A DNA stretch of 64,000 bases from Siderastrea radians (taxonomy: Eukaryota > Cnidaria > Anthozoa > Scleractinia > Rhizangiidae), in NCBI GenBank assembly GCA_964017195.1, contig OZ024892.1:12038071-12102070 (forward strand), written 5' to 3'. The stretch's first letter is position 1. Every line of letters starts with the position of its first letter. Shown here piece by piece: positions 1 to 11,842 of the stretch. The translations under genes were made by a program, and so were the position numbers. The notes beneath the pieces were generated by a model. The model had not been told where the DNA came from and did not search any database. It worked only from the letters and a program-made list of their open reading frames with translations.

Positions 1-2082
1 TACAGAAAACAGACACAAAAATACCACACATCAGAGTATTTCTAATAATCGAACAGCGAATGCTGTACGAAGCGAAACGAAAATTGCAGGTTACAAAAAC
101 AATCCAACACATGAAGGAAGTTCTTTTTTTATCCCTTCTCTAAGGGAAAAGGCAGATTGGGTCCAACTTGTGTCAGACATTCGTGGGCGCCTCAGTTTAC
201 GTTTTCGTTGATGATGAATGTTACTTTCGCCATATTATCTTGTTTTAAGTTAATTCAAATTGCAGTCTACAATCAGTATATTTTCGTCCACTGTTTCGAA
301 TTAAGCTTTATTTCAAGTTTCCTTATTCAAATCGGTTTGTTATTGTGAATATTGCTTGCCGACTCATTTCCGGTAGTCGTAATTTCCTTTAATAGCAGAA
401 GCCGCTTCCCCAGGACCACTCAGTTTCTGCTCAGTGTGTTAAAAGGACCAACTGGTAGTTTTTGTAAAGTTGAATTTCGACTTCGGGGACAAACAGCGCC
501 GACTGTGGTAATTGCGGGTAATGCCGACCATAGCTCCAAATTAAACTCTGTAACCCTTCAGACCAAAATGTACGATTTTTCGTAACTCTAAAATAAGCGA
601 GACCACATAAATATAAGAGCACGTAACACACACAAGCGCAAAAATCGAGGATGGTAGGCCTGTGACGATTTCATCTGTGTCTTTTCAATATGAAGACTAC
701 GTTCAGTATTCTTTTTGCGCTTAGAGATAGTCGACAGAGTCGAGATCGAACAAAAGTGAACTGCGCATGAACTCGAGCGAAAATGAACTGCAAAACGGTA
801 AAAGGCGCATGGAAACGCCCAGACCCAGCCCGACTGACGGTTGCATTTCGTGGACTGCATGCAGGCTCGCTTAGTGAGTTATTCGCGTGGTATAACTTGG
901 CGGCGAAGCCGCGATTTGCGGCCGTCAATTTACTATCGCGAATTACTCGCTATGTGAGCCTGTGGCCAGGCTAACGCGTTTCGCGTGCTTGCATGTTATC
1001 CTTGCTTGACTGTCCCTGAGCAGAAGGAGAGATTGATTCTATCCAATTTGAAAGTTTTGACGTGGTGCTGAAATTTGGTCGCTGTTTTTAGTTACGGTCT
1101 CTGTCGATTCTGTGTAAACGGAAGGACGCCTGAAAACGTTCATCGACGGTGATGCGCTACAAAAGAGACCGCGTCCCTGTACAAACACCGCGCTACAAGC
1201 GTTTCTATGCAAGTGGTAGTTCGAGGATTTTTTTTTTTGTCCAATCGGACATTCAAAATTTACAATTTAAAAACCACGAGTTGGTGTTGTATCACGATAA
1301 CATGCCTTAGACTTCTAATTTTAGTGATGCTTTAATACTCGTTAGCCATTTATGGAAATTTCACTAAGGCCCACGGCAGTTCAGACGCCGTACCTCTCAT
1401 GTGCTGTACCAAATAAATTTTCGCTACTAGGTCGTATTAAGCGGCAAGCTTTGCCGTACCCTGAGAGTTGGACCGCCTAATTGAAGCCTGTCGAAAAAAA
1501 CTGATTTGGACACCGTATACAACTGCCAAATAACTACTTACTACTTGGTACGGCACATGAGAGGTGCGGCGTCTGAACTGGCCCTAACTTTTTTGCTGAC
1601 TGGATTTGGTTGATCAATGCTGCTAACTTACCGGCATTGGTTTCCTTGCGCACTTGTTTGAGGCGAGGAACCGAAGACTGAGCCACTAAAAGATCATAAA
1701 GATAAGCAGTTTTAGTTTAAAGAAGAAGGGAATAACTGTTGTAAACACTCACATAAACAACGCCAAATTTTATAGAAACAAGGATCGCGCAATTTCATGC
1801 GAACAAATGGTCTGCGAAAGCGGTTCGTTCTTTTCAAAATTTTACTTTTCATTCCTTTGGTTGACAGAGGAAATGGAAAGCCTTGTCTGTTTTCTTCGGC
1901 AAAGAGGCCGGAAGGAAGAAGAAAACAAAAACAACTTGAAAATAAAATAAAATAAAAACGTTGATAAGTCGTACAATGAAGAAGTGTGTACAGGACACCA
2001 AGGTGTTTTACTCGTGCTCGTCATAAATCATCCCGTTACAGTCCACCGCAATGATTTGTTTCAAGAATTTGGCTTCTCTTAC
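1..2082. other. Intergenic stretch, no supported gene
   Basis: No reading frame here has recognisable protein similarity or a convincing exon structure. The only clear structure is the foldback repeat at 1367-1586. The open frames are short and lack splice-site support, apart from a possible small 3' exon at 1842-1893 on the minus strand, described with the next feature. Confidence 0.6.
1367..1586. repeat. Foldback (MITE-like) repeat
   Basis: Two inverted arms of about 35 bp, beginning CAGTTCAGACGCCG on the left and ending CGGCGTCTGAACTG on the right, pair across about 150 bp. There is no coding content. This is the architecture of a non-autonomous DNA transposon; no target-site duplication was convincing, so the family is unassigned. 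Confidence 0.7.
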
Positions 2083-2717
2083 CTGCCTTGCATGAGTAAC
2101 GAAACGTTACATGACGTTGGCTGGTTAGTCATGGCTGGCCTTTCAGATCCGGTTTGCATCTGACTCTTTTTCGACTTTCTCTTTGGTGCCATCTTTCTAA
2201 AATAAAACATGCGTAAAAATAAGAGACCCCGGAATAGTAAAAAAAAAAAAAGGAAAGACAAACAAACAAACAAAAACACTTCAATTGTATCATGTACCGT
2301 GGTTTGCTCTTTGCCCGCTAACAAATCCTTCGATAGACTTATTTAAACTGCGTTTTACCATTGACGCCATCGGTATGGTTCCAGAAATAATTGGTGTTCA
2401 GAGAGTCCGTTTTACACCCAGCTCGAAGAAACAGCTTTGGGAAACGCTTTTTCGTGGTCTCATATAGAATTCTGGCGAACATTTTGAGTTTATTGAACGT
2501 AACTCAGTTCAACCGATTCGCGAAAAGTTTTGAGAAATACTTCGGGATGACCCCTCGGCATTGTCGGCTGTTTCGCAATTTTGCATTATATACTCCCCTT
2601 TTAAAGCTTAAGAACTTAGTTTTAGAAGGACATGTCCGTTTTAAGAAGATAAACCTTTAGAATGAAAAAAAAAGATTAAACGTATCCACACTGGAAAACA
2701 AAACGTAATTACTTACC
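2083..2717 (-). CDS. Putative 5' end of an unrecognised small basic protein gene
   Basis: On the minus strand a good donor (ACG then GTAAGT) closes a possible non-coding exon at 2717. A pyrimidine-rich acceptor at 2196 then opens an exon with ATG four bases in (start 2192), which runs to a donor (CAG then GTAAGAG) at 2083. The 36 codons begin MAPKRKSKKSQMQTGSERPA, a lysine-rich start. A possible in-frame continuation lies at 1893-1842 and would end the protein at about 53 residues, but its acceptor is weak; later exons may lie outside the window. I do not recognise the protein. The evidence is splice-site grammar only. The exon would be divergent from SYVN1, about 1.8 kb away. Confidence 0.27.
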
Positions 2718-4484
2718 GTTATGGTTGCAGAGAAAGCTCAAACAAAGTTGATGTTCTCCTTATTCGATCAAAGACGATTCCCTTTTGAAGCTACTCTAGG
2801 TTGTCCGACACTGATACCGATATGGAGTGTACATTTACGAAATACTGAAATGTACTTTTATGAATGCTTTTTCACGTGATTTCCAAGTTGAGTATTTTTA
2901 ACATCCAATAACTGTATGCATGTGATTGCCAAACCGGTCATGAACTGGGACTTCGTTTGCGTAATTTATTCACCCATGACTGTCCAAGAATTTGTCGTTC
3001 TAGCTCTCAGGTAGAGTGATTATATCAGCGGGAAAGGGGGGGGGGGGAGGGAGGAGGGAGGCGATGCGAAGTGGGCCATGCGTGTAGGCCCCGCCCTCAA
3101 GGGATGCCTTTTTTGCGCTTGACGGGTAGGTTAAATTGTTTTTTTGAGGGTCTCTCCAATACAACTTTAGAGATATCAGCTATCAAAAGTCAAGCTAAGT
3201 ACAAAATAGGATGGAAAAATTTTGGCAGAAATCATAACACAAAAATATAGCAAAGCTTGGATCCTTTGAGTAACTAAATAAAGCGTAGCTGCGTATAAAA
3301 AATAGTGAAGTGCCCCCCCCCCCCGCCCTCAGCGGGAGCACATGGAGAAGAAGTGTGGTCGATAGAATTATTAAGCGGGGCTAAAAAAAATTTTGAAATG
3401 TCAGTTAATAAATTTGTTTTGATAGCCTCCAAAAAGGGATCCTTAACCCTTATAGGGATCCTTCTTTAAAATCGCGACGGTCACTAACGCCACTAACGCT
3501 GTTTTTCTTCCTTCTATGGTGTTGATTGAGGGCTAGAACTAGGAATTCTTGTTTAAAGAATTAGAACTAGGAATTCTTGTTTAAAAACTAAATGAGGGAA
3601 CGCTAAATAAAGAATCAGCGACAGATACAATAAAATATTACCTTATCAGTATCGTTGAGTGTACTCTTTTCCGGGATGCCGTGAAGTAAGTTATAAGTAA
3701 AATGTAAAATGCATCCGAAAACGTTTCTAGCCCTCTAGTGGCTAGAACTGCTGATGAAATCAATGCTTTTTTAAAGATAAAAGCTCCACACTCCCCCCTC
3801 CCTGCACACAAAAACTCGCGAAAATCTTTTCGTCGTTATATATATACGACTATTTTCAAACACGTGGAACACCATAAAAGGCCGTCTATGATATTCCGTG
3901 TGTAAACGGAAGAATATGAATAAATGTTATAAACTGACATACAATACTGTAAACACCGGCTTAGAAGCCGGATCGTATATTTTCCCAAAAATTAAATCGC
4001 ATTTAATTTGAATTTCCCATCCAAAATTTTAATTTATAGCTTGAGTTAGGACTGGGCTTGGGTTTCCTGTTCTCGTTTTAGTCATTCAGTGAAAGCAGCG
4101 GGGTCCTCGTATTTGCACTTCGTAAATGGCATGAAATAGGAAATTTCCGCCACGTAAAGAGGTTTTTTTTTCCTCACAAATTTTTCTTCCTGATGACGCA
4201 AAGAAATGAAATTCGCGCGAAATTTCAATTCGTCTTCCTCATTTGAGCCCGAGGTACATAACTCAGCGGTTGCTACCAAATGACAACACAAATTCCCGTA
4301 TGTGCAGACGTGTTCTTCGTACTTAGTTCTTTCCTCTCTGGCGAAAGCCAGTCATATCTGGCCACGAAAATTCTTACTTTTGTCTGACTGTTTACAGAAG
4401 TTTTCGCGAAACGGGTCCCGCAGTGTTTCTGGATTATGAACTAAACGTGCAGCCCTAATCTGAGCTTGAAGTATTTCGTACAAC
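2718..4484. promoter_or_regulatory. Upstream region of SYVN1, no gene seen
   Basis: This is AT-rich non-coding sequence with a G tract near 3037-3049 and a C tract near 3307-3320. The SYVN1 promoter must lie at its right end, because the SYVN1 ATG at 4485 has no in-frame upstream extension. I see no TATA box that I would defend. A 69-codon minus-strand frame at 4082-4291 has no splice or similarity support. Confidence 0.4.
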
Positions 4485-7400
4485 ATGCGTGAAGTGGTGT
4501 TAACTGCAGCCAGTTTGGCGCTGACTGGCGCTGTTGTTGCAAACGCTTACTACCAAAAACATCAGTTTTATCCCTCCGTTGTTTACCTTACCAAGTCAAG
4601 CCCTAGTATGGCGGTAAGTGGCAGTTCTAGATACACTGAATAGACTTGAAAAGTCCCCTTTTTGTAGCTACATGTAAATATGGCTGATTATTTCAGGAAA
4701 GTCTTGTTTTTTGTTTGAGCGTATGCCATCTGTTTTGCTGTAGGTTTTATACATTCAAGCGTTTGTGCTGGTGATTCTTTTGGGTAAAATGATGAGAAAG
4801 GTGTTCTTTGGACAGTTGCGAGCTGCAGAAATGGAGGTATGTTTGCATCGTAGCTTTATTGTAAAAGTAATCTTTATTTGTGAAATCCACTATGTTATTG
4901 CAGAGTTAATTGGCCTTTGATATGCAGGAAGTGAAATACATAATTTAAGTTTTCATTTTCAGTTTCAGTGTGCGTCACCCCCTCCCTGTTATTTAAACGA
5001 GACTAATGTCCAAATAATTAATATACAGCTTGCAATGTCCAGTGTAAAGCCGCGGCCGAACGAGCAAACATTTTCGTTAAAATCGTGTTGGATGAACATG
5101 TTTTACTGTTTAGCCACCTCTCCCAACTTTGCATTCAAATGGTTTTCCATTGTCCGGTGTTTGGTCAAACATTGTTTGCTTGTTTAGCCACCAAACGTTC
5201 TGGAGTGGACGAAAGTGTTTGATCGTTTAGCTGGGCCTTAATAATAAGACTTGGCCTGTACTTGTTGGGACTTAACCCTTAAAGACTTGGGTTACACTGT
5301 ATTTGGTGTAATGACAGTCAGAACAGACACATACACACCTTCCACAAAATTGTATGTTTGTGTTTATGGATTTTGGGAATTAAAAGAACATAAGCATTGC
5401 AAGCTATTTTCATTCTCTTGAAGTATCTCTCCTTAACACACTGTCTTTCTGTGTCTGACAAGAGCTGGGATTTTGTCATACACATGCAAATTTTGTTGTC
5501 GTACACACGTGTATGCAAATTTTTGTCTAAAATTTGCAGCTCTGGGTGCCTGCACATGGAACAGGTCTGCTGGCAGAGTTTTGATTGTATATTTGGTGTG
5601 CTTCAAATTATAAAGAAGAGATAAATTGATTGATATTTTTAATGTTTTGCATCATTTTAGCATTTGATCGAGAGATCATGGTACGCAGTCACAGAAACCT
5701 GCTTGGCGTTCACAGTTTTCCGCGATGACTTCAGTCCCCGTTTTGTAGCTCAGTTTACACTCCTTCTCTTTCTGAAATGTTTTCATTGGCTGGCAGAAGA
5801 CAGGATAGACTACATGGAGAGAAGCCCTGTGCTATCGTGGCTCTTCCATGTGCGAGCAGTTATGTTGCTGATGGTGTTAGGTATGGTAGATGCAGTCCTG
5901 GTCCATATTGCTTACAATACAACAATGCAAAGTGGAGCATCTGTGCAGCTGGTGTTTGGATTTGAGGTACGAACAGAGTCATCTTAAATTTGTTTCACAG
6001 AATTTTAAGGGATGAGACCCTTAATTACAGATCCGGCGTTGTTTTTTAGGGATTTTTGTGGATGGTATTTTGTCATACGCTGTTTTGCAGCATTTTGTGC
6101 TGCTAACTTGGTGAAGTGTATGAGGATGAACATCTAAATTTCAAAAATTGACATTGCACATGCGTAGCTAGTGCCAGTCTTGAACTGCAGATTAAAATGA
6201 AAAATCCCTAGCGAAAGGAAGGAAAGATTTTTTCACAAATCAGAGATTATCCAGCCTTTTTTATATAATAATGCAAATTTCAAGAAATGGATATGTCACG
6301 TTTTGCGTCTTGATAATCTGTTCAAGTCACGTGACCTGCCAAATATGGTTGTGGTGCACAAATCTTGAAACCTTTCCCATGGAACAACCATGACCAAGCA
6401 GCTACAGCTGTAATCAGTGGAAATTGGGGTTTCCATGATATGAGGATGAGGGACTTCCCATAGCAACAATATGGCAGTTAAGAGTCTCCCCCCTTGATTA
6501 TGATATAGTGTTTTCTCTTGAAGTAAGTCATTGACTGGCAGAAGCAAAATATTGTGAAAGGTCTTTGGAAATCTTTCAAGTCTTTGCAGTCAATAACATC
6601 ACTACTTGATGGACCCCATCAGCCGATGATACAGGTTGTCTAAATGCCAGTTCTGATCACCAAAATTATCATTGTTAAGACAATGTTTACCTAGGTGATT
6701 GCACCAGGAAGACTAATGGTAAAGGGAAAGGTGGCTAACACTGAGGATGGCTGGAATAGTGCATTTTCCCCCTTGCAGTCGTCCTCATGCACTTGTTTTC
6801 GTAATTTCAGACTTTTAATTCTAATAAAGTGCTAAAGATCAGCCTGCAAGTTCTTAACCTATCGATCTTAATCCTCAGTTTTTTACATGCAGGTTTTCAT
6901 TGTATCAAAAAGTACTGATTCATAGGTTTTTTTGTTTATAAGCTGCATGATATATTGTTGTGTATTTTCAGAAAGTATGTATGGAGTAACCATCTTAATG
7001 GTGTTAACTTAATGTAACTGTTATTTTGATTCCTCTTGACTTGCAGTATGCCATTCTCCTAACAGTAGTGGTTACCATACAGATGAAATATGTCCTGCAT
7101 ATCATAGATCTTAGAAGTGAAAATCCATGGGACAACAAAGCTGTTTATCTCCTCTATACTGAGCTAATTACAGGTAAAAATGTGATATGGTGATATCTTT
7201 TATACAGCCACAATGCACAAAACATCCGCAACATACATCCTCATTATTAAATTCACTTAATTTACTTTAAGCCCCAATGGTGACAAGCATCCAATTTCTC
7301 CTTACAATATCACAACTTAATCAATCATAAAAGTCATGAACATAAATTAAATGGTGGCCTTAGATGAGCTCTCTTCATGGTCATCCAAATTCTCCCAGCT

Positions 7401-10400
7401 AACACTAAGAAATGTATAGAGAGTAGTGAGGAGAACATGCTTGTTGATATTGGAGCTTAAATGGTTAAAATTTGCTCAGACCTGGAGATTGTGCGCAAAG
7501 CAGTGCTGTTATGGAGCTTTGAAGAAAGCAGCTTCTGAGCAAGAGTAATGGTTTGTAAACTAAAGAAATTCTCCTATGCCTTTTGTGTTTTAGTCATTTT
7601 CAAACTCAGAGTAGACGTCCATGAAAGTTGGCTGCTGATCACTAATGACAACCCTAACAAACAGACTCAGATTTTGTCAACTGGTTGCATTCACTACTTA
7701 AAGCATCCCAAGCAACAAGTCACACTGATTCATCTTTTGTTTTGTGGCAAAACATTCCCATGCAATTTGAAATTGCCTCTTAATGCATTCAAATGACAGT
7801 AAATTGTCTTGTACAAAAGATCCAAGATGGTGGATGTCTAACCAATTTTGTGATGTCAGATCAAAATAAAGTTCTGTAACAATGCATGTCCTTCTCACCT
7901 GCTAGCATGAACTTATTAACACAGTTACCTCAAACTCTCTATAATTTCGAACAAAAACCAACTTCTCCTGGTTTTGACCTTACTTTTACTGTCATTTACC
8001 AACGGACTGCTTGAAATTCAACTTCAACCCCACTATCTCAAACCCCATCTAATTCAAACTATTTTTCATTTCCCTTGGGAATTTGAGTTAATGAGGTTCT
8101 AATGTATCTCTCTTTATAATGTTTTAGGTTTTATCAAGACTGTACTCTATAGCTGTTTTATGGTCATCATGATTAAAGTGCATACATTCCCATTATTTGC
8201 CATTAGACCCATGTACCTAACATTAAGGTAAGTCTGCTAACATTGCACTTGTTAGCTGTATGATAGCTTACTGATATAATAGATCTCAGGGAACTTCTTT
8301 TGGGTCATGGAAAATCTGGAAAGTCATTTCTTGATATGAGAGTTTGAATTTAAAGGATTAGCCTATTACGTTTGGTTAAAACTGAAGGGAGTAAAACAGC
8401 AGAGGAACTGACACTTTGTGATTTCTTTTGTTTCAGTTTAAACAGGTAACAAAAGAAACCATTTATGTATCACTTAATAGGTTCAGTCTGTTAAGAAATT
8501 GTAATGATTTAATTTAACCTCTCAGGTCAAGAAATAAACCTGAAAGTAGGTTTCTCACGTGATTACCCGCCTGCGTGCCAATGTAGGGCTAAATTAGATC
8601 AATTTGGATTTCAAGGTCAAATCACCTATGCCCTTCTTCCACCGTTCTGTAAGTGGCAATAAATTCTTTCACCTTGAGCAAAAAGATTAGTTTGCAATGG
8701 TTGTGGTATTTTTAACTATTTGTTTGCTCTGTTTCAGGGGTTTCAAGAAAAGTATTAGTGATGTCATAATGTCTAGGCGAGCTATTTCAAACATGAACAC
8801 ACTGTAAGTATGAAGTTTCTTTCCTTTTTAAAGATGCTTATAGTCAAAATTGCTGTTTGAGTTTTGTTGAATTGAATAGGAGAAATTATTAAATAAATCA
8901 TACCTCTTTTCCCTGCAAGTTTTGGACTCTATATTTATTGCTGAAAGTTCTCGTCTTTTTGTGCTTTCTTTGTTAGTTATCCAGATGCTACCCCAGAAGA
9001 GCTTCAACAGGGTGATAATGTGTGCATCATTTGCAGAGAAGAAATGACAACAGGCTGCAAAAAACTGCCTTGCAATCATATATTCCATACTAGCTGCTTA
9101 AGATCGTGGTTTCAACGGCAACAGACTTGTCCAACCTGTAGAATGGATGTCCTCAGGCCTCCACCTCCAACATCTCAGCAGCAGGCCCCACAGCCGGGTC
9201 CACAGCCACCATTTGGCTTCCCTCCCATGGGAGTCCCCCCTCCTATGGGACTTCACCCTACCCCAGGGGTACCACCTCAAGCTCCCCCAAATGGTAAGGG
9301 TGTTGTTTGAATGTTAATACTTTTCAGTGAATGAGAAATTTAACAAACAGTTGCAAGGTGGCTCAAAATAATATAAGAAAATGTAGGTAGATTCTAAGGG
9401 AAAAATACTCATTAATTCTATTTGGTAGTCTGAAAAAAAAGATGACTTGTACAACACCTCCCGTTCCCATAGAAAACACCTGAAGAACTGGTGGAATCGG
9501 GGGGGGGGGGGGGGCAAGTTTATTTCTGATGCACTTCTTGCACCAAGCTCGCAGTGATTTCCTGTTCTAAAATCACTTCCTCTTGGCCACAGTTCTTTAT
9601 CTGTGAGATGTTTCACCTTGTGGGGACTTGAAGCAGTCGATGTAAAAAAAGTATGGCAGGGACTGACTCAATTCATTCATTCATTTATTTATTTATTTAT
9701 TTATTTACTTAGTTTAGAGGAGTTGGTCACAAAGGTGTTAACAGTATTCTATCTTGGGTTAGATGCTTAGTAGTGCCTGATTTTGTGTATTATATTCTTA
9801 TAAGCATTCTCCATGACTTAAATGTTTATCTTAGCTGCTCCTGGGATGTTTCCTGGTTGGCCGCCAATGGGTGTCCCCCCAGTACCACCTGGGCAACCAC
9901 CTGCTGCTGCCGCTGGAGCACCAACACCCACTGCTAGTGCACCTGCAGCTCCTGCAGGTCCCAGCACCAGTAATCTACCACAAGATGCTAGCCAAGCTCA
10001 GGTATGGCACTCTAAAAACTCTTCCAGCCCCAAAATATGTTCATTCACATGCTTTGCAGTAGACAGAAATGATCTTTTTTTTTCTTTCTTCTCCCAGTTT
10101 CATAACCAAAATATATTTTCTTTTCAGATGCCAGGTTTTGCTGTGCCTCCTCCGTTTATGTTTCCTCCTCCCTTTATGATGCCACCCTTCATGTTTGGTG
10201 AGTCATTAAGTACACAAACAAGGTTTCAAATTAACTGGTAAAGAAAGTTTTTGTTGCATTTGCTGATGGTTAAGCCTTCCAGCCGTAAGGTGCAAATCTT
10301 TTTTCACAAATAAACAACTGCAATCCCATTATCCATGTATGATATACCAGAAAGTCTTTAATTTGTATACCACACAAATGATACCAACATAGAAGAAGAA

Positions 10401-11842
10401 ATTAAGCTTTGGCACAAGTTTGTTTTATAAGCAAAGCGCATATCTGCTCCCTAGAGAGAAAGTATTCACCAGTAATTAAGAAGTTAATTTAAGGTAATTA
10501 TAGTCACCTGGATGACATTACATTTGAGCCTGGACAGTGGTATAGGTGACGTAAATTTACTGTAGAAATGAAGATTTGCAATGCAAAATTCATTCCAACA
10601 GTTATGCATTTCTTTTGTTTTCAGGTGGTCTTAGTTCGCCACCCAATATGGACTTCTCATCTCTGAATATAGAGCAGCTGGTAGCAGTTGAAAACCAAGA
10701 GAGACAGAATGTTGAGGCGAGGATTAACATGTTACGCACTATACATGCCCTTCTGGATGCAGCGATAGTTCAGCTTAATCAGTATACTCAGATCATAAAC
10801 GAACAGAGGTAACTCCATACAATTTTGCAGGTGATCAATCCCTTCAGGCTCTTAACTAGACATTGCAAAGTGTGCATCCCCGATCCATGTTCCCTCTATA
10901 ATTTTCAAACTAGTAGCAGATGCATTTTCCCTGAATCTATCTAAACGTAGGGGTCTTGGACTTCTGGCTGGAATCTTGTTCCTTTGAGAGCGGCCTTGTT
11001 CAACGAAACCATCAAGGATACGTTTTCCCTATTACTTTCTATTTTTTTATTTTCTATTACTTTCTATTTTTTTTTTTTATTGAGATGTTGGGGGGACGGG
11101 GGTAACTCAAGTTGGGTATTAGCCTGCGTAGCAAGCGTTGCCGTAGGTTTGAAGCATTTTCCGCTTTTTTGGCTGCATAAAAACTCGGGGCAAGCGAAAT
11201 TATTACCCTGCCAAAAACCGAATAATGCTTTAAACCTGCGGAAACCCTACGGAAACGCTTGCTGCGTAGGCTAGCTGGGTATTTATCCTTTCGTTTGCAA
11301 TCTGCATCTTCTGTAGAAAGCGGCTGGTTTGGTACTTTGATGCCCAACGTGTATAATATCACTCTTTCAGCCAACCACCCGTCACTGTTTCTGAGCCCTC
11401 CACTTCAGCAGGACCCTCGGGATTAGGCACGGCGGAAGCAGGCCCCTCGGGATTAGGAACAACAGGAGCAGGCCCCTCGGGATTAGGCACGGCGGAAGCA
11501 GGCCCCTCGGGATTAGGCACGGCGGAAGCAGGCCCCTCGGGATTAGGAACAACAGGAGCAGAACCCTCGGGATTGGAGACAGCAGGACCTTCGGGATCAG
11601 GGACTACAGAAGCAGGGCCCTCAGGACAAGCAACCAGCATGGGAGCTTCAACACAAACGTCACTTACATCTCAACCAGGTTCTTCCTCTGCTTCTGAGCC
11701 TGCAGACTCGGAATCCGAAGCTGCGGTTTCTGCTGTTAGGGACAATTCACAAACTGACTCCGACTTAAACGATGAGAACGCGGAAATAAGGCGAAGAAGA
11801 CTGGAGCGGTTTTCTAGCTCTGATAAGGATAAAACGGATTGA
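4485..11842 (+). CDS. SYVN1: Synoviolin / HRD1, ER-associated degradation E3 ubiquitin ligase
   Basis: Eleven GT-AG exons join in phase: 4485-4613, 4744-4836, 5661-5966, 7047-7173, 8128-8227, 8738-8803, 8977-9293, 9835-10001, 10128-10197, 10625-10808, 11371-11842. They give 676 aa (human about 617). HRD1 is the multi-spanning ER membrane ligase that ubiquitinates and helps export misfolded proteins. The N-terminal half has the conserved hydrophobic segments and blocks such as LALTGAVVANAYYQKHQFYP and SWYAVTETCLAFTVFRDDFS. The RING-H2 finger spans residues 290-328 (C290, C293, C306, H308, H311, C314, C325, C328). A Pro/Met-rich cytosolic region follows, then the conserved helical block around QNVEARINMLRTIHALLDAA and a C-terminal IRRRRLERF motif. 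The start matches the family N-terminus. Oddities: a 30-bp coding minisatellite lengthens the last exon, and a MITE sits in the last intron. Identification is essentially certain; exact ends of the proline-rich exons are slightly less so. Confidence 0.97.
5046..5240. repeat. Foldback repeat in SYVN1 intron 2
   Basis: Inverted arms of about 30 bp, GAGCAAACATTTTCG on the left and CGAAAGTGTTTGATCG on the right, flank about 130 bp. It is non-coding and MITE-like, of unassigned family. Confidence 0.6.
7263..7468. repeat. TTAACCCTTTAAGCCCC-type interspersed repeat, SYVN1 intron 4
   Basis: One of at least six copies in the window of a roughly 200-bp repeat that starts near TTTAAGCCCCAATG and ends near TTGGAGCTTAAATGGTTAA, so its ends are inverted. 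Shared internal words include ATTTCTCCTTAC and AATGTAT.GAGA. Other copies lie at 22780-22855 (partial), 32351-33754 (split by an insertion), 36374-36549, 61377-61588 and 62997-63208. Confidence 0.7.
9671..9713. repeat. ATTT/ATTC microsatellite in SYVN1 intron 7
   Basis: A tetranucleotide tract of ATTC followed by TTTA repeats. It is simple sequence with no coding role. Confidence 0.9.
11121..11275. mobile_element. 155-bp MITE with 8-bp target duplication in the last SYVN1 intron
   Basis: The ends AGCCTGCGTAGCAAGCG and CGCTTGCTGCGTAGGCT are inverted. The direct repeat TGGGTATT occurs at 11113-11120 and 11276-11283, exactly flanking the element, as expected of an 8-bp target duplication (hAT-like). 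A related left end, AGCCCGCGTAGCAAACG, occurs alone at 12908. Confidence 0.8.
11408..11641 (+). repeat. 30-bp coding minisatellite in SYVN1 exon 11
   Basis: Eight tandem units, 30 bp except one of 24 bp, encode a decapeptide of the form AGPSGLGTAE or AGPSGLGTTG. Unit types alternate A-B-A-A-B before three degenerate units. The length is a multiple of three throughout, so the frame is preserved. It lies in the predicted disordered cytosolic tail, well after the RING, and probably varies in copy number between individuals (inference). Confidence 0.92.

Noticed and set aside
4082..4291. Minus-strand frame divergent from SYVN1
   Set aside because: No splice signals or recognisable motif; 69 codons is within chance for this composition.
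11359..11640. Antisense open frame with a PEGPA-type repeat opposite SYVN1 exon 11
   Set aside because: It is the mirror of the 30-bp coding minisatellite; the sense frame is fixed by splicing and family similarity.
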